Assembly: GCA_945890645.1 (NCBI GenBank)
Contig: CAMDCV010000020.1
Span: forward strand, 1 to 64,000
Reading direction: 5' to 3'
Source of the DNA: Akkermansia muciniphila
Lineage (GTDB): Bacteria; Verrucomicrobiota; Verrucomicrobiia; Verrucomicrobiales; Akkermansiaceae
DNA length: 64,000 bases
Shown: positions 56,209 to 64,000 of the stretch, one piece after another
How the letters are laid out: each line of letters starts with the position of its first letter
Numbering within the stretch: position 1 is the stretch's first letter
Notes under the pieces: model-generated
What the model saw: the letters and a program-made list of their open reading frames with translations, nothing else
What the model was told of the DNA's origin: nothing
Database searches by the model: none
Position numbers and translations under genes: made by a program

Positions 56209-57324
56209 ATGGAACCAACACAGGACTTCGCCACACCGGTCACCCCTTCTTCTGACTTCGGCTTCACCCCCGTCGCACCCGAAACTACCCCCCCGAGCCC
56301 TGTCGCTTACGATGGTCTGCCTCCCGACGATGTCGCGGCGATCAATGAGCTCGGTCAAACCTACGAAGCATTTTGTGCGGAGCTTGGGAAAACAATCATC
56401 GGTCAGCAACAAGTCATCGAAAACCTCGCGATCTGCCTTTTCGCTCGCGGCCACGCCCTGCTGATGGGTGTGCCCGGTCTTGCCAAAACGCTGCTTGTCT
56501 CCTCTGTTGCGCAAACATTCGACCTCTCGTTCAACCGCATCCAGTTCACACCGGACTTGATGCCTGCCGACATTACTGGCACGGACATCATTCAAGAAAC
56601 CGGCACCGGTGGTCGCCGTGAGTTCCAGTTCATCAAAGGCCCGCTGTTCGCGAACATCGTGCTCGCCGACGAAATCAACCGCGCTCCCGCCAAAACCCAA
56701 TCGGCCATGCTCGAGGCCATGCAGGAGCATAAGGTCACCGTGCTCGGCAATACCTACACACTCGCCCCGCCGTTCTTCGTGCTCGCCACACAAAACCCGA
56801 TCGAACAAGAAGGCACTTATCCACTTCCCGAAGCGCAGCTCGACCGCTTCATGTTCCTCATCGAAGTCGGCTATCCAACCGCCGAGGAAGAAAAACGCAT
56901 CGCCCGAGAAACCACCGGAGCAGCAAAGGGCAAGCTCACCCAGCTTCTCGGTGGCGAAAAAATTCTCGCTTTCCAACAGCTCGTTCGTCGCGTCCCAGTG
57001 CCGGAACACATTTACGACTACGCTGTTGCCATCGTTCGTAAAACACGACCCACCGAAGGCGATGCTCCCGCATGGCTCAAGGAACTCGTCGGCTGGGGTG
57101 CCGGACCACGCGCTGTGCAGTACCTGATCCTCGGTGCCAAGGCTCGCGCCGCTCTGAAAGGCTCCTACATGGTGCGCATGGAAGACATCGAGGCCGTCGC
57201 CTCGCCCGTTCTTGCCCACCGCGTTATCACCAACTTCGCTGCGGAATCACAAGGCATGACTTCCAAAAAAGTCGTCGAACGCCTCGTCGCCGAAATGCGC
57301 ACACAAACGCAATCACCCGCGTAA
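56209..57324 (+). CDS. MoxR-family AAA ATPase
   Basis: 371 residues if the ATG at 56209 is the start; a TTG at 56134 would add 25 unlikely residues. The AAA+ core has the Walker A block GVPGLAKT, Walker B-like LADEINRA and sensor ATQNPIEQEGTYPLPEAQLDRF. MoxR ATPases act as chaperones that mature or assemble protein complexes, with VWA-domain partners. Here a DUF58 gene and two VWA-type membrane-protein genes follow on the same strand, the usual layout. Confidence 0.93.
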   Translation: MEPTQDFATPVTPSSDFGFTPVAPETTPPSPVAYDGLPPDDVAAINELGQTYEAFCAELGKTIIGQQQVIENLAICLFARGHALLMGVPGLAKTLLVSSVAQTFDLSFNRIQFTPDLMPADITGTDIIQETGTGGRREFQFIKGPLFANIVLADEINRAPAKTQSAMLEAMQEHKVTVLGNTYTLAPPFFVLATQNPIEQEGTYPLPEAQLDRFMFLIEVGYPTAEEEKRIARETTGAAKGKLTQLLGGEKILAFQQLVRRVPVPEHIYDYAVAIVRKTRPTEGDAPAWLKELVGWGAGPRAVQYLILGAKARAALKGSYMVRMEDIEAVASPVLAHRVITNFAAESQGMTSKKVVERLVAEMRTQTQSPA

Positions 57325-57354
57325 TCTCACGATTCGCACCCATTTTCCACCCTC

Positions 57355-58251
57355 GTGCCCACGCAGCTTCTCGATCACGATTTGCTTGTCCGACTCGGAG
57401 CCATCCCGGTCGAGGCACGCTTGCCGATGCTTGGCAACGTCGCGGGTAAGCACCGCTCCCCGCACCGCGGATCGTCGGTAGAATTTGCCGAATATCGAAA
57501 ATACGTGCCTGGCGATGACACACGTCGTCTCGATTGGAAAGCCTACGCCCGCTCGGATCGCTACTACATTAAAGAGTTCGAGGCCGACACCAACCTACGC
57601 GCCTATTTTGTCGTCGATAACTCAGGCTCGATGGCCTTCGCGGAAAAGGGCATGGCAAAAATCGAATACGCCAGTCGTATCGCCGCTAACCTCGCGTATC
57701 TCCTCGTCAATCAAGGCGATGCCGCCGGACTATCTGTCTGCCGCGATACCTTACACATCGAAATTCCCCCGCGTCGCCGCCCCGCGCACTTGCAGTTGAT
57801 CAATCACACCCTGCAAGACCTCAAGCCCGAAGGCGCCACCGGTCTCGTCGAAGCCCTCCATCACATTGCGGAAAAAATTGGCCAGCGCGCCGTGGTCGTC
57901 ATTCTCTCGGATTTGTTTTGTGACACGGTCGCTCTCGAAGAAGCACTGCAGCACTTACGTTATCGCAAGCACGACGTCTGCATGTTCCACCTGATGGACC
58001 CACAAGAAATTGCCTTCCAGTTCGATAAACCACATCGCTTTGTGGACATGGAAGACAACACTGTGTTGGTCGTAGAGCCGAATCTCATTGCCGATGAATA
58101 CCAAGAAGCACTGCGCGAGTTTTTGACCAACGTCAAAAGCGCCTGCCACAACGTTCACGCCGACTACCAACTCGTCACCACCGATTCCCCCCTAGAGCCC
58201 CTACTCCGCGACTTCCTCCTCAACCGCTTACCCAAAAAAGGAAAACGATAG
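57355..58251 (+). CDS. DUF58 protein (VWA-like)
   Basis: A 298-residue protein of the DUF58 family, GTG start at 57355, 30 bases after the MoxR stop. The typical block RGSSVEFAEYRKYVPGDDTR is split by WKAYARSDRYYIKEFEA. A VWA-like metal site is visible as VVDNSGSM. DUF58 proteins normally partner MoxR and may bind metal through this motif. No signal peptide or clear membrane segment was seen, so it is probably cytoplasmic or membrane-associated. Confidence 0.88.
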   Translation: MPTQLLDHDLLVRLGAIPVEARLPMLGNVAGKHRSPHRGSSVEFAEYRKYVPGDDTRRLDWKAYARSDRYYIKEFEADTNLRAYFVVDNSGSMAFAEKGMAKIEYASRIAANLAYLLVNQGDAAGLSVCRDTLHIEIPPRRRPAHLQLINHTLQDLKPEGATGLVEALHHIAEKIGQRAVVVILSDLFCDTVALEEALQHLRYRKHDVCMFHLMDPQEIAFQFDKPHRFVDMEDNTVLVVEPNLIADEYQEALREFLTNVKSACHNVHADYQLVTTDSPLEPLLRDFLLNRLPKKGKR

Positions 58252-58405
58252 TCATTTTCCCACTCAAACAAATTAAAAATCAAACATCAACATTCGTAAA
58301 TCATCAATCAGACTCCAGACCACTTCGCTCCCAGACATAAGACATAAGATAAGAGTGATTGGTTATTAGTTAATAAAATTTCAGCATTTCAGTTTTTTTC
58401 CACCC

Positions 58406-60403
58406 GTGTCCTTCTACCAACAACCTCTGCTCTGGTTCCTTTGCGCCGCTGCGATTCCGGTGATCATTCACCTGTTGAATCGCCGTCGTCACAAGACCTT
58501 GGCATGGGCCGCCATGCAGTTCCTGCTCAAGGCGACACGCGAATCACGCGGCAAGAAAAAGCTCCGTCACATCCTCATCCTCACCGCCCGCACACTGGGC
58601 ATCGCTTGTCTCGCTTTTGCCGTCGCACGCCCCATGATTGGCGGACTACTGGGTTGGGGATCCAGTCAGATGGATACCGTCATCCTCGTTCTCGACCGCT
58701 CGGCGTCGATGGAAACTACTGGCGACAACACCACGGCTTCGCGACGCGAACTCGCCATCGACCGTGTGCGCGATGCGATGAAATCACTCGATGCCACACG
58801 CTTGGTGCTTATCGATTCCGCCACCGCCACACCCCAAGACATTCCCTCACCGGAAAGTCTGATGGAAATCACTAACACCCGAGCCACCGATTCCACTTCT
58901 AACATCCCCGCTCTCCTCCAACGCGCGGCGGAATTCATTGTCGAAACCCAACCGGGCAAAACAGAAGTGTGGATCGCCTCAGACATGCAATACGGCGATT
59001 GGGATAAAGAAAACGAGCGCTGGACCACTGCCATCGCCACGTTGCAAAGCGTGCCGCAAAAGCCATCCGTGCGCATCCTTTCACTCTCCACTCCCTCGAA
59101 ATCTAACGTCTCCCTGCGATTGTTATCCTCGTACCGCAGTGCCGATGAATTATTGTTAGATCTCGAAGTCCTGCGCTCGGGCGATGCGCTTGCGCCCATC
59201 AACCTGCCGCTCACGGTCGCACTCAACGGCACCAAAACCATCGACAGCATCACCGTGCCCGGCCAAATCTTGCGCTTTCAAAAACGAATCAAACTGGCAA
59301 AAAATCAAACCGAAGGACAAGGCTGGCTCAGCCTCCCCGGCGATGCAAATCCACGCGACCACACTGTCTATTTCACCTACGGTGCCGCGCGCCCGGTGAA
59401 ATCTCTCATCGTCAGTACCGCTGGCGAAGCCGCCAGTTATCTCGCCGCTGCCGCCGCACCTCCGGGTTACGACGGACAATCGAGCGAAACCATCGCACCC
59501 TCGCAATTTCTCACCAAGGTCGCTAGCCTCGGCGAGTTCTCGACCATCCTCTGGAATGCCCCACTACCGCAAGAAGGAGCCGCGACCGCAGTCCTAGATT
59601 TCCTCAACGCTGGTGGACATGTTCTGTTCTTCGCGCCGATAGAAAACAGCACGCTGAAATTCCAAAACATCCAGTGGTCGCCGATCACCAAGGCACCCGA
59701 TGGTAAATTTTTCATCCTCCAGCAATGGAATCATGATGACGGTCTGCTGCGCGATTCGCTCAGTGGCGTGCCGCTCGGCGGCCAAACCTTGCGCGCCATC
59801 AAACGCCAAATGCCCGAAGGTCCAGTCGGCACCAGCACCGTATTGGCAACATGGGATGACAACACTCCCTTTCTCAGTCGTATTGTGTTAGAACGCGGCA
59901 CGGCTTGGTTCTTCGCTACTACTCCGGACTACACCGCCAGCAACCTCGGCGATGCTCATCTTCTTCTGCCCGCCGTCCAGCGCGCTGTGCTCGCCGGGGC
60001 CACACGCTTCGATGCCGCCATGCTTGCTGAAGTGAATCGCGGTGAAGCCCTGCCACGCAACACGGAAGTGCGCGCGCGCATCGATGACTTCGCTGTTGAT
60101 ACCAATAGCGATCCTACCTTCAGCGCCGGTGTCTATCGACTCGGCGAACGCGTGATCGCCGCCAACATCCCTACCGCAGAACACGACACGCTGGCCTTGC
60201 AAAAGAACGAGCTCAAGCCGCTCTTCGAAGGCATTTCCTTCAGCACTTTTGAAGATACCGCGGCATCCACCACCGATAGCGAGGAACGCGAAATCTGGAA
60301 ATTGTTCCTTGCCGCTGTGCTCTTTTTCCTCATCGCCGAAGCCCTGCTGTGCCTGCCGAAAGCCAGCGCCGCCGCCCGAGTTGCTTCGCCTAAACCTGCC
60401 TAA
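58406..60403 (+). CDS. BatA-like VWA membrane protein
   Basis: A 665-residue protein, GTG start at 58406. The N-terminal BatA domain has FLCAAAIPVIIHLLNRRRHKT and a second hydrophobic segment. The VWA domain shows the MIDAS-type motif LDRSASM. A large periplasmic-looking region follows, and the C-terminal anchor is LFLAAVLFFLIAEALLCL. It is the third gene of the MoxR set and would act as the membrane partner. The 154-base AT-rich gap before it may carry its own promoter. Confidence 0.88.
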   Translation: MSFYQQPLLWFLCAAAIPVIIHLLNRRRHKTLAWAAMQFLLKATRESRGKKKLRHILILTARTLGIACLAFAVARPMIGGLLGWGSSQMDTVILVLDRSASMETTGDNTTASRRELAIDRVRDAMKSLDATRLVLIDSATATPQDIPSPESLMEITNTRATDSTSNIPALLQRAAEFIVETQPGKTEVWIASDMQYGDWDKENERWTTAIATLQSVPQKPSVRILSLSTPSKSNVSLRLLSSYRSADELLLDLEVLRSGDALAPINLPLTVALNGTKTIDSITVPGQILRFQKRIKLAKNQTEGQGWLSLPGDANPRDHTVYFTYGAARPVKSLIVSTAGEAASYLAAAAAPPGYDGQSSETIAPSQFLTKVASLGEFSTILWNAPLPQEGAATAVLDFLNAGGHVLFFAPIENSTLKFQNIQWSPITKAPDGKFFILQQWNHDDGLLRDSLSGVPLGGQTLRAIKRQMPEGPVGTSTVLATWDDNTPFLSRIVLERGTAWFFATTPDYTASNLGDAHLLLPAVQRAVLAGATRFDAAMLAEVNRGEALPRNTEVRARIDDFAVDTNSDPTFSAGVYRLGERVIAANIPTAEHDTLALQKNELKPLFEGISFSTFEDTAASTTDSEEREIWKLFLAAVLFFLIAEALLCLPKASAAARVASPKPA

Positions 60404-60418
60404 CAGTTTTTTCTCGTA

Positions 60419-62650
60419 GTGAATTTCAACATCCATCATCTGCATTTCTCGCCGACACTGCCAGTGCTCATCACCGGCATTGTAGCTGTTGTGGTCGTGG
60501 GTTTCCTCTGCGTCCTCGGCTACCGCCGCAGCCCTAACAAAAGACGCAGCGGCATACTCGAATCGCTGCGCTTTTTCATCACCTTGCTCGTCGTCGCGAT
60601 GTTGTGGCAACCGGAATGGCTGACGGTGATCAATCCCACCACCAAGCCGCGCATCGCCATCCTCTGGGATGACTCTAAGTCGATGCAGACCACCGATGCC
60701 GAGCTGCCGCAATTGTTTTCGCCGAAAAAAGAAATCGTCACCCGCGCTGAGTTTACCAAAAAAGTGTTAGATTCCGATCTTTGGAACGCACTCTCAGCCC
60801 AAGGTCAAAACGAACTCATCACGCGTTCGTTTTCCACCCATCCAACAGACACGACTCTCCAATCTTCCGCCGGCACGGATCTCTCGACCCCGCTCGAAGA
60901 GATTCTCGAAAAAGAAAGCAACCTCCGCGCTGCGATTGTGATTTCTGATGGCGATTGGAACCTCGGCCAGCCGCCGGTATCCGCCGCGCAGAAATTTCTC
61001 CTCCGCAAAATTCCGGTCTTCACCATTCCCGCTGGCTCGAAAGTACGCCTGCCCGACCTCGATCTTCTCGCAGTCAATGCTCCCACCTACGGCATCGTAG
61101 GCGAGAACATGCAAATCCCTTTCACCATCCGCAGCAGCCTCGATCGCGAAGTCCGCACCACCATCCGCATGCGCGATGAAGGTGGCCGCGAACGCACCAA
61201 AACGATCACACTTTTGCCTAACAAAACCACCTACGACACAATGTTATGGAAGTTGGAAAAAGAAGGCTCATCGACGATGGAATTGTCCTTCCCGACTGCA
61301 CCGGGCGAGTTGGTGCCCTCGAACAATTCCCGCAAATTCACGATCTCGGGCAAGCCAGAAAAAATCCGCGTCTTAGTTGTCGATACCCTACCCCGATGGG
61401 AATATCGCTTCCTGCGCAACGCCCTCTCGCGCGACCCTGGTGTCGAACTTTCCTGCCTGCTGTTTCACCCGCAACTCGGCGTCGGTGGTGGACCAGACTA
61501 CATCGAAAAATTTCCTGATAAAATCGAAGACCTCTCCAAATACGATGTGATTTTCCTCGGCGATGTCGGCATCGGCAATGACCAACTCACCAAGGAGCAA
61601 TGCACCAACATCCGCGGCCTCGTCGAGAACCAAGCGTCGGGATTAGTATTCCTCCCCGGACCACAAGGCAACCAATTTTCACTACTCGATACCGACCTCT
61701 CGGATCTTCTTCCCGTCGTGCTCGATGCCACGAAAAAAACCGGCGTCGTTGAAACCAGCGCCTCACCGCTCGCTCTCACTTCCGATGGTGCGTCGTCGCT
61801 CCTGACCATGCTCGGTGATACCGAGGAAGACAATCCTCTCGTGTGGCGTAGCCTGCCAGGCTTCTATTGGCATGCCCCGGTCGAACGCGCCAAGGCTGGC
61901 ACTACCGTTCTCGCCGTCCACGCCAACCGCAGTTCCGGCAACTACGGACGCATCCCTCTCATCGTCACCAAAACCGCCGGCAGCGGCAAAATTCTCCACA
62001 TGGGCATCGACTCCGCCTGGCGTTGGCGTCGCGGCGTAGAAGACAAATACCACTACCGCTTCTGGGGCCAAGTCGCCCGCTGGATGTCCTACCAACGCAA
62101 CATGGCCGCCGGTCAGCGCGTGCGCATTTTCTACACCCCCGAGCGACCATCCCCCGGCGATGCCGTTACGCTCCATGCCAATGCCTTCGATAAGAATGGC
62201 GCACCCTTGCAAGAAGGCAAAGTCACCCTCGCCCTCACCTCGCCCACTGGCAGCACCCGCCTGCTCGATCTCGGCAAGGACGATAACGCCTGGGGTAGCT
62301 TCACCGGACGCTTCACCATCGATGCGCCCGGTGCTTGGAAACTCAGCGCGTCCATCGTCGATGACGACGCCAAGCCCGTCGAAACCACTCTGCTCGCCCA
62401 AACCGTCGATCTCGAAAAAACCGGCCAACCAGCCCGTCCGGAAGTGTTAGAAGAAATGTCACGCATCGCCCGTGCCCGCATGATCCAGCCCGACATGCTT
62501 CCCGACCTGATTAAAGAAATCACCGCCCTCCCCGAACCGCGTCCTTTAGAAAACCGCATCCCCCTCTGGCATCACTGGGCCGTAATCACCAGCATCATCG
62601 CCCTGCTAGCCATCTTCTGGATCGCCCGCAAATTCAACGGCCAGTTCTAA
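60419..62650 (+). CDS. large membrane protein with degenerate VWA and glutamine-amidotransferase-like region
   Basis: A 743-residue protein, GTG start at 60419, 15 bases after the preceding stop. N-terminal membrane segments (about 15-35 and 50-65) are followed by a VWA-like region with LWDDSKSM and AAIVISDGDWNLG. The middle region from about 330 (VLVVDTLPRWEYRFLRNALSRD) resembles class I amidotransferase-like folds seen in such proteins. A late membrane anchor is near the C-terminus (HHWAVITSIIALLAIFWIA). It is the fourth gene of the MoxR set. Specific function is unknown. Confidence 0.8.
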   Translation: MNFNIHHLHFSPTLPVLITGIVAVVVVGFLCVLGYRRSPNKRRSGILESLRFFITLLVVAMLWQPEWLTVINPTTKPRIAILWDDSKSMQTTDAELPQLFSPKKEIVTRAEFTKKVLDSDLWNALSAQGQNELITRSFSTHPTDTTLQSSAGTDLSTPLEEILEKESNLRAAIVISDGDWNLGQPPVSAAQKFLLRKIPVFTIPAGSKVRLPDLDLLAVNAPTYGIVGENMQIPFTIRSSLDREVRTTIRMRDEGGRERTKTITLLPNKTTYDTMLWKLEKEGSSTMELSFPTAPGELVPSNNSRKFTISGKPEKIRVLVVDTLPRWEYRFLRNALSRDPGVELSCLLFHPQLGVGGGPDYIEKFPDKIEDLSKYDVIFLGDVGIGNDQLTKEQCTNIRGLVENQASGLVFLPGPQGNQFSLLDTDLSDLLPVVLDATKKTGVVETSASPLALTSDGASSLLTMLGDTEEDNPLVWRSLPGFYWHAPVERAKAGTTVLAVHANRSSGNYGRIPLIVTKTAGSGKILHMGIDSAWRWRRGVEDKYHYRFWGQVARWMSYQRNMAAGQRVRIFYTPERPSPGDAVTLHANAFDKNGAPLQEGKVTLALTSPTGSTRLLDLGKDDNAWGSFTGRFTIDAPGAWKLSASIVDDDAKPVETTLLAQTVDLEKTGQPARPEVLEEMSRIARARMIQPDMLPDLIKEITALPEPRPLENRIPLWHHWAVITSIIALLAIFWIARKFNGQF

Positions 62651-62652
62651 CT

Positions 62653-62676
62653 CGTGGCGGAGGCGTCCTCGCCTCC
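62653..62676 (+). repeat. 24-base palindromic repeat, copy 2
   Basis: Identical to 55883-55906 and again two to four bases past a stop codon. The rest of the 62651-62898 gap contains a second short palindrome around 62768-62793 (CGAGACGGACGTCTC) and no gene I recognise. Confidence 0.65.
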
Positions 62677-62898
62677 AAGCCCTCTCCCTCAAATAATCAG
62701 TGCCTTCAGTGGCCATCAGTGTATCAGTTGTTTTAAAAAGCCGCTATTCACTAAACCAGACCCTAGCCGCCGAGACGGACGTCTCTCCCTGTCACAAAAA
62801 ATTCCTCCGTTTGAGATTGACAAGTCCGCCCGCCTAGCGGTAGTTTCTGCCCCCGCGATGCACGCCATCGCCTCAGATTTTCCCGAATTGCCGGTAAC

Positions 62899-62973
62899 GG
62901 CGGAGTAGCCAAGTGGGAAGGCATTGGTCTGCAAAACCGACATGAATGGGTTCGACTCCCATCTCCGCCTCCA
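62899..62973 (+). tRNA. tRNA-Cys (GCA)
   Basis: The acceptor GGCGGAG pairs with CTCCGCC, discriminator base is T (typical of tRNA-Cys) and CCA is encoded. The anticodon stem TTGGT/ACCGA surrounds loop CTGCAAA with anticodon GCA, and the T arm is ATGGGTTCGACTCCCAT. It is 48 bases upstream of purN on the same strand. Confidence 0.96.
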
Positions 62974-63020
62974 GCAGCAAAAGCTGTTGATTCTCCCACT
63001 TTCGTTCTTTAGCATCACGC

Positions 63021-63611
63021 ATGCGAACCATTCGTCTCGGTGTTTTAGGCTCAGGATCGGGCACTAATTTTCAAGCACTGCTTGATGCCATCGCCGCCGG
63101 TGAACTGAATGCACAAATCGTTCTCGTCATGAGCGATGTGCCGCAAGCAGGCATTCTCGAGCGCGCACAGAAAGCGTCCGTCCCATATAAAGTCATCGAC
63201 TGCCGTGGTTTCACCACCAAGTTCCCTGAGGAAGCCCAATTAGAAGTCGCCGCTGCCATGCGCGCTGCCGGAGCCGATCTCATCTGCCTCGCTGGATTCA
63301 TGCGATTAATCAAAGCTCCTCTGCTCAATGCCTTTCCGCAGCGGGTGATCAACATTCACCCATCATTGCTACCCGCTTTTCCCGGACTAGACGCATGGAA
63401 ACAAGCGCTTGATGCCGGCGTCGCGGAGACAGGCTGCACCGTGCATTATGTCGATGCAGGCATGGACACCGGACCTCACATTCTGCAGGCCAAAGTCCCT
63501 GTTTTAGCCGCAGACACCTACGCGACTTTGCACGCGCGCATTCAAGAAGAAGAACACCGCATTTACCCCGCAGCCTTGCGGCTTATTGCAAAAATGCTTT
63601 CACTTATTTGA
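63021..63611 (+). CDS. purN: phosphoribosylglycinamide formyltransferase
   Basis: Purine biosynthesis: transfers a formyl group from 10-formyl-tetrahydrofolate to GAR. The N-terminal substrate loop has GSGSGTNFQALLDA. The catalytic block INIHPSLLPAFPG carries the conserved Asn and His. The Asp is in VDAGMDTGPHI, also a family signature. The length of 196 residues is normal. Confidence 0.96.
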   Translation: MRTIRLGVLGSGSGTNFQALLDAIAAGELNAQIVLVMSDVPQAGILERAQKASVPYKVIDCRGFTTKFPEEAQLEVAAAMRAAGADLICLAGFMRLIKAPLLNAFPQRVINIHPSLLPAFPGLDAWKQALDAGVAETGCTVHYVDAGMDTGPHILQAKVPVLAADTYATLHARIQEEEHRIYPAALRLIAKMLSLI

Positions 63612-63624
63612 AGTGAACTTATTT

Positions 63625-64000
63625 CTACAACCCGGGCAACTGCGCTTTTTGCAGTTCTGCGCGTATCATCTCTTCGCAGACTTCAATCTGCTTGGCACGC
63701 CGCACTCGCGCTTCACTGGCGATTTGTTCGAGCGTGTCGATGTCATACAAATACACTTCCTCAATCTCTGCCACTGCCGGGTCGATGTCGCGCGGCACGG
63801 CGATGTCGATGAAAAACAAAGGCCTAAACTTGCGCTTACGACGCACAGCTTCGACATCCGCTTTGTGCACGATCGTATGCGGCGCACCAGTCGATCCAAT
63901 CACCACATCAACCTGACCGAGCACCAGTTGCCAATCATCAAACCGCACTGCATGGCCATTCATTTGCTGCGCCAAATCCAGCGCTCGATCATACGATCGA
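63625..64000 (-). CDS. hemA: glutamyl-tRNA reductase, 3' part (5' end outside window)
   Basis: The minus-strand frame is open to the window edge and ends at 63625. The visible 124 residues show the family block RPLFFIDIAVPRDIDPAV and VYLYDIDTLEQI, the NADPH-binding part of glutamyl-tRNA reductase. The preceding RSYDRALDLAQQ resembles the usual region after the nucleotide-binding loop. The sequence stops soon after (CEEMIRAELQKAQLPGL), so most of the usual C-terminal dimerisation domain is missing or very short. It begins heme synthesis from glutamyl-tRNA and is convergent with purN. Confidence 0.88.
   Translation of the reverse strand, partial: RSYDRALDLAQQMNGHAVRFDDWQLVLGQVDVVIGSTGAPHTIVHKADVEAVRRKRKFRPLFFIDIAVPRDIDPAVAEIEEVYLYDIDTLEQIASEARVRRAKQIEVCEEMIRAELQKAQLPGL

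Noticed and set aside
56095-57219. 374-codon antisense frame over the MoxR ATPase gene
   Set aside because: The sense strand holds a well-recognised AAA ATPase; the antisense translation has no recognisable motif.

Overview
The window reads as a chromosomal segment of a Verrucomicrobiota bacterium, most likely class Verrucomicrobiia. This is inferred from gene content, not from a marker gene. It holds two pairs of large planctomycete-type cytochrome c proteins (PSD1/DUF1549/DUF1553) with DUF1501 proteins, a sulfatase, DUF1080 glycoside-hydrolase-like domains, an ECF sigma factor coupled to a mosaic Ser/Thr kinase, a long-form IspG, and exported multidomain proteins. Coding density is high on both strands and base composition is moderately GC-rich. 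Ordinary housekeeping genes are scattered through it: accD, folC, trpD, dnaE, leuS, rlmN, ispG, purN, hemA and three tRNA genes.

Layout. 0-3 kb: the end of an unknown gene coupled to a histidine kinase/response regulator pair, then a lipoprotein. 3-8 kb: a secreted Fn3-cyclophilin protein, then a cobalamin riboswitch ahead of a BtuB-type receptor. 8-11 kb: comF-accD-folC. 10.7-12.6 kb: a hypothetical gene and a toxin-antitoxin module whose toxin carries a nonsense codon, bracketed by a 24-bp direct repeat of the folC 3' end. 12.6-22 kb: trpD, dnaE, tRNA-Met, an exported peroxiredoxin, a double DUF1080 protein, leuS. 22-26 kb: kinase and ECF sigma factor with overlapping reading frames. 26-28.6 kb: exported cyclophilin, rlmN, cupin. 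28.6-37.2 kb: PSD1/DUF1501 pair with a divergent PAS-AraC regulator, then an esterase, sulfatase and SGNH hydrolase set suited to polysaccharide breakdown.

37.2-40.1 kb is the most mobile-looking part. A tRNA-Arg gene is followed by a truncated tyrosine recombinase, phased short repeats that could be recombinase arm sites, a PanB-like gene lacking the usual metal ligands, a second imperfect copy of the tRNA 3' end, and a decayed second copy of the recombinase 5' end. This looks like the remains of two tandem integrations at one tRNA att site.

40-51 kb: cell-wall and envelope genes (L,D-transpeptidase, DUF1287, heptosyltransferase-like), ispG, a TraB/TIKI-PhoD fusion, a nucleoside transporter and an SMP-30 lactonase. 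51-56 kb: second PSD1/DUF1501 pair, this PSD1 protein with an inserted LamG-like domain. 56-62.7 kb: MoxR ATPase, DUF58 and two VWA membrane proteins in one direction, presumably one functional unit. 62.9-64 kb: tRNA-Cys, purN and the 3' part of hemA.

I found no CRISPR array, rRNA or intact insertion sequence. The best candidates for something undescribed are the tandem tRNA-Arg attachment/recombinase remnants with the metal-ligand-free PanB relative, and the TraB-PhoD fusion.
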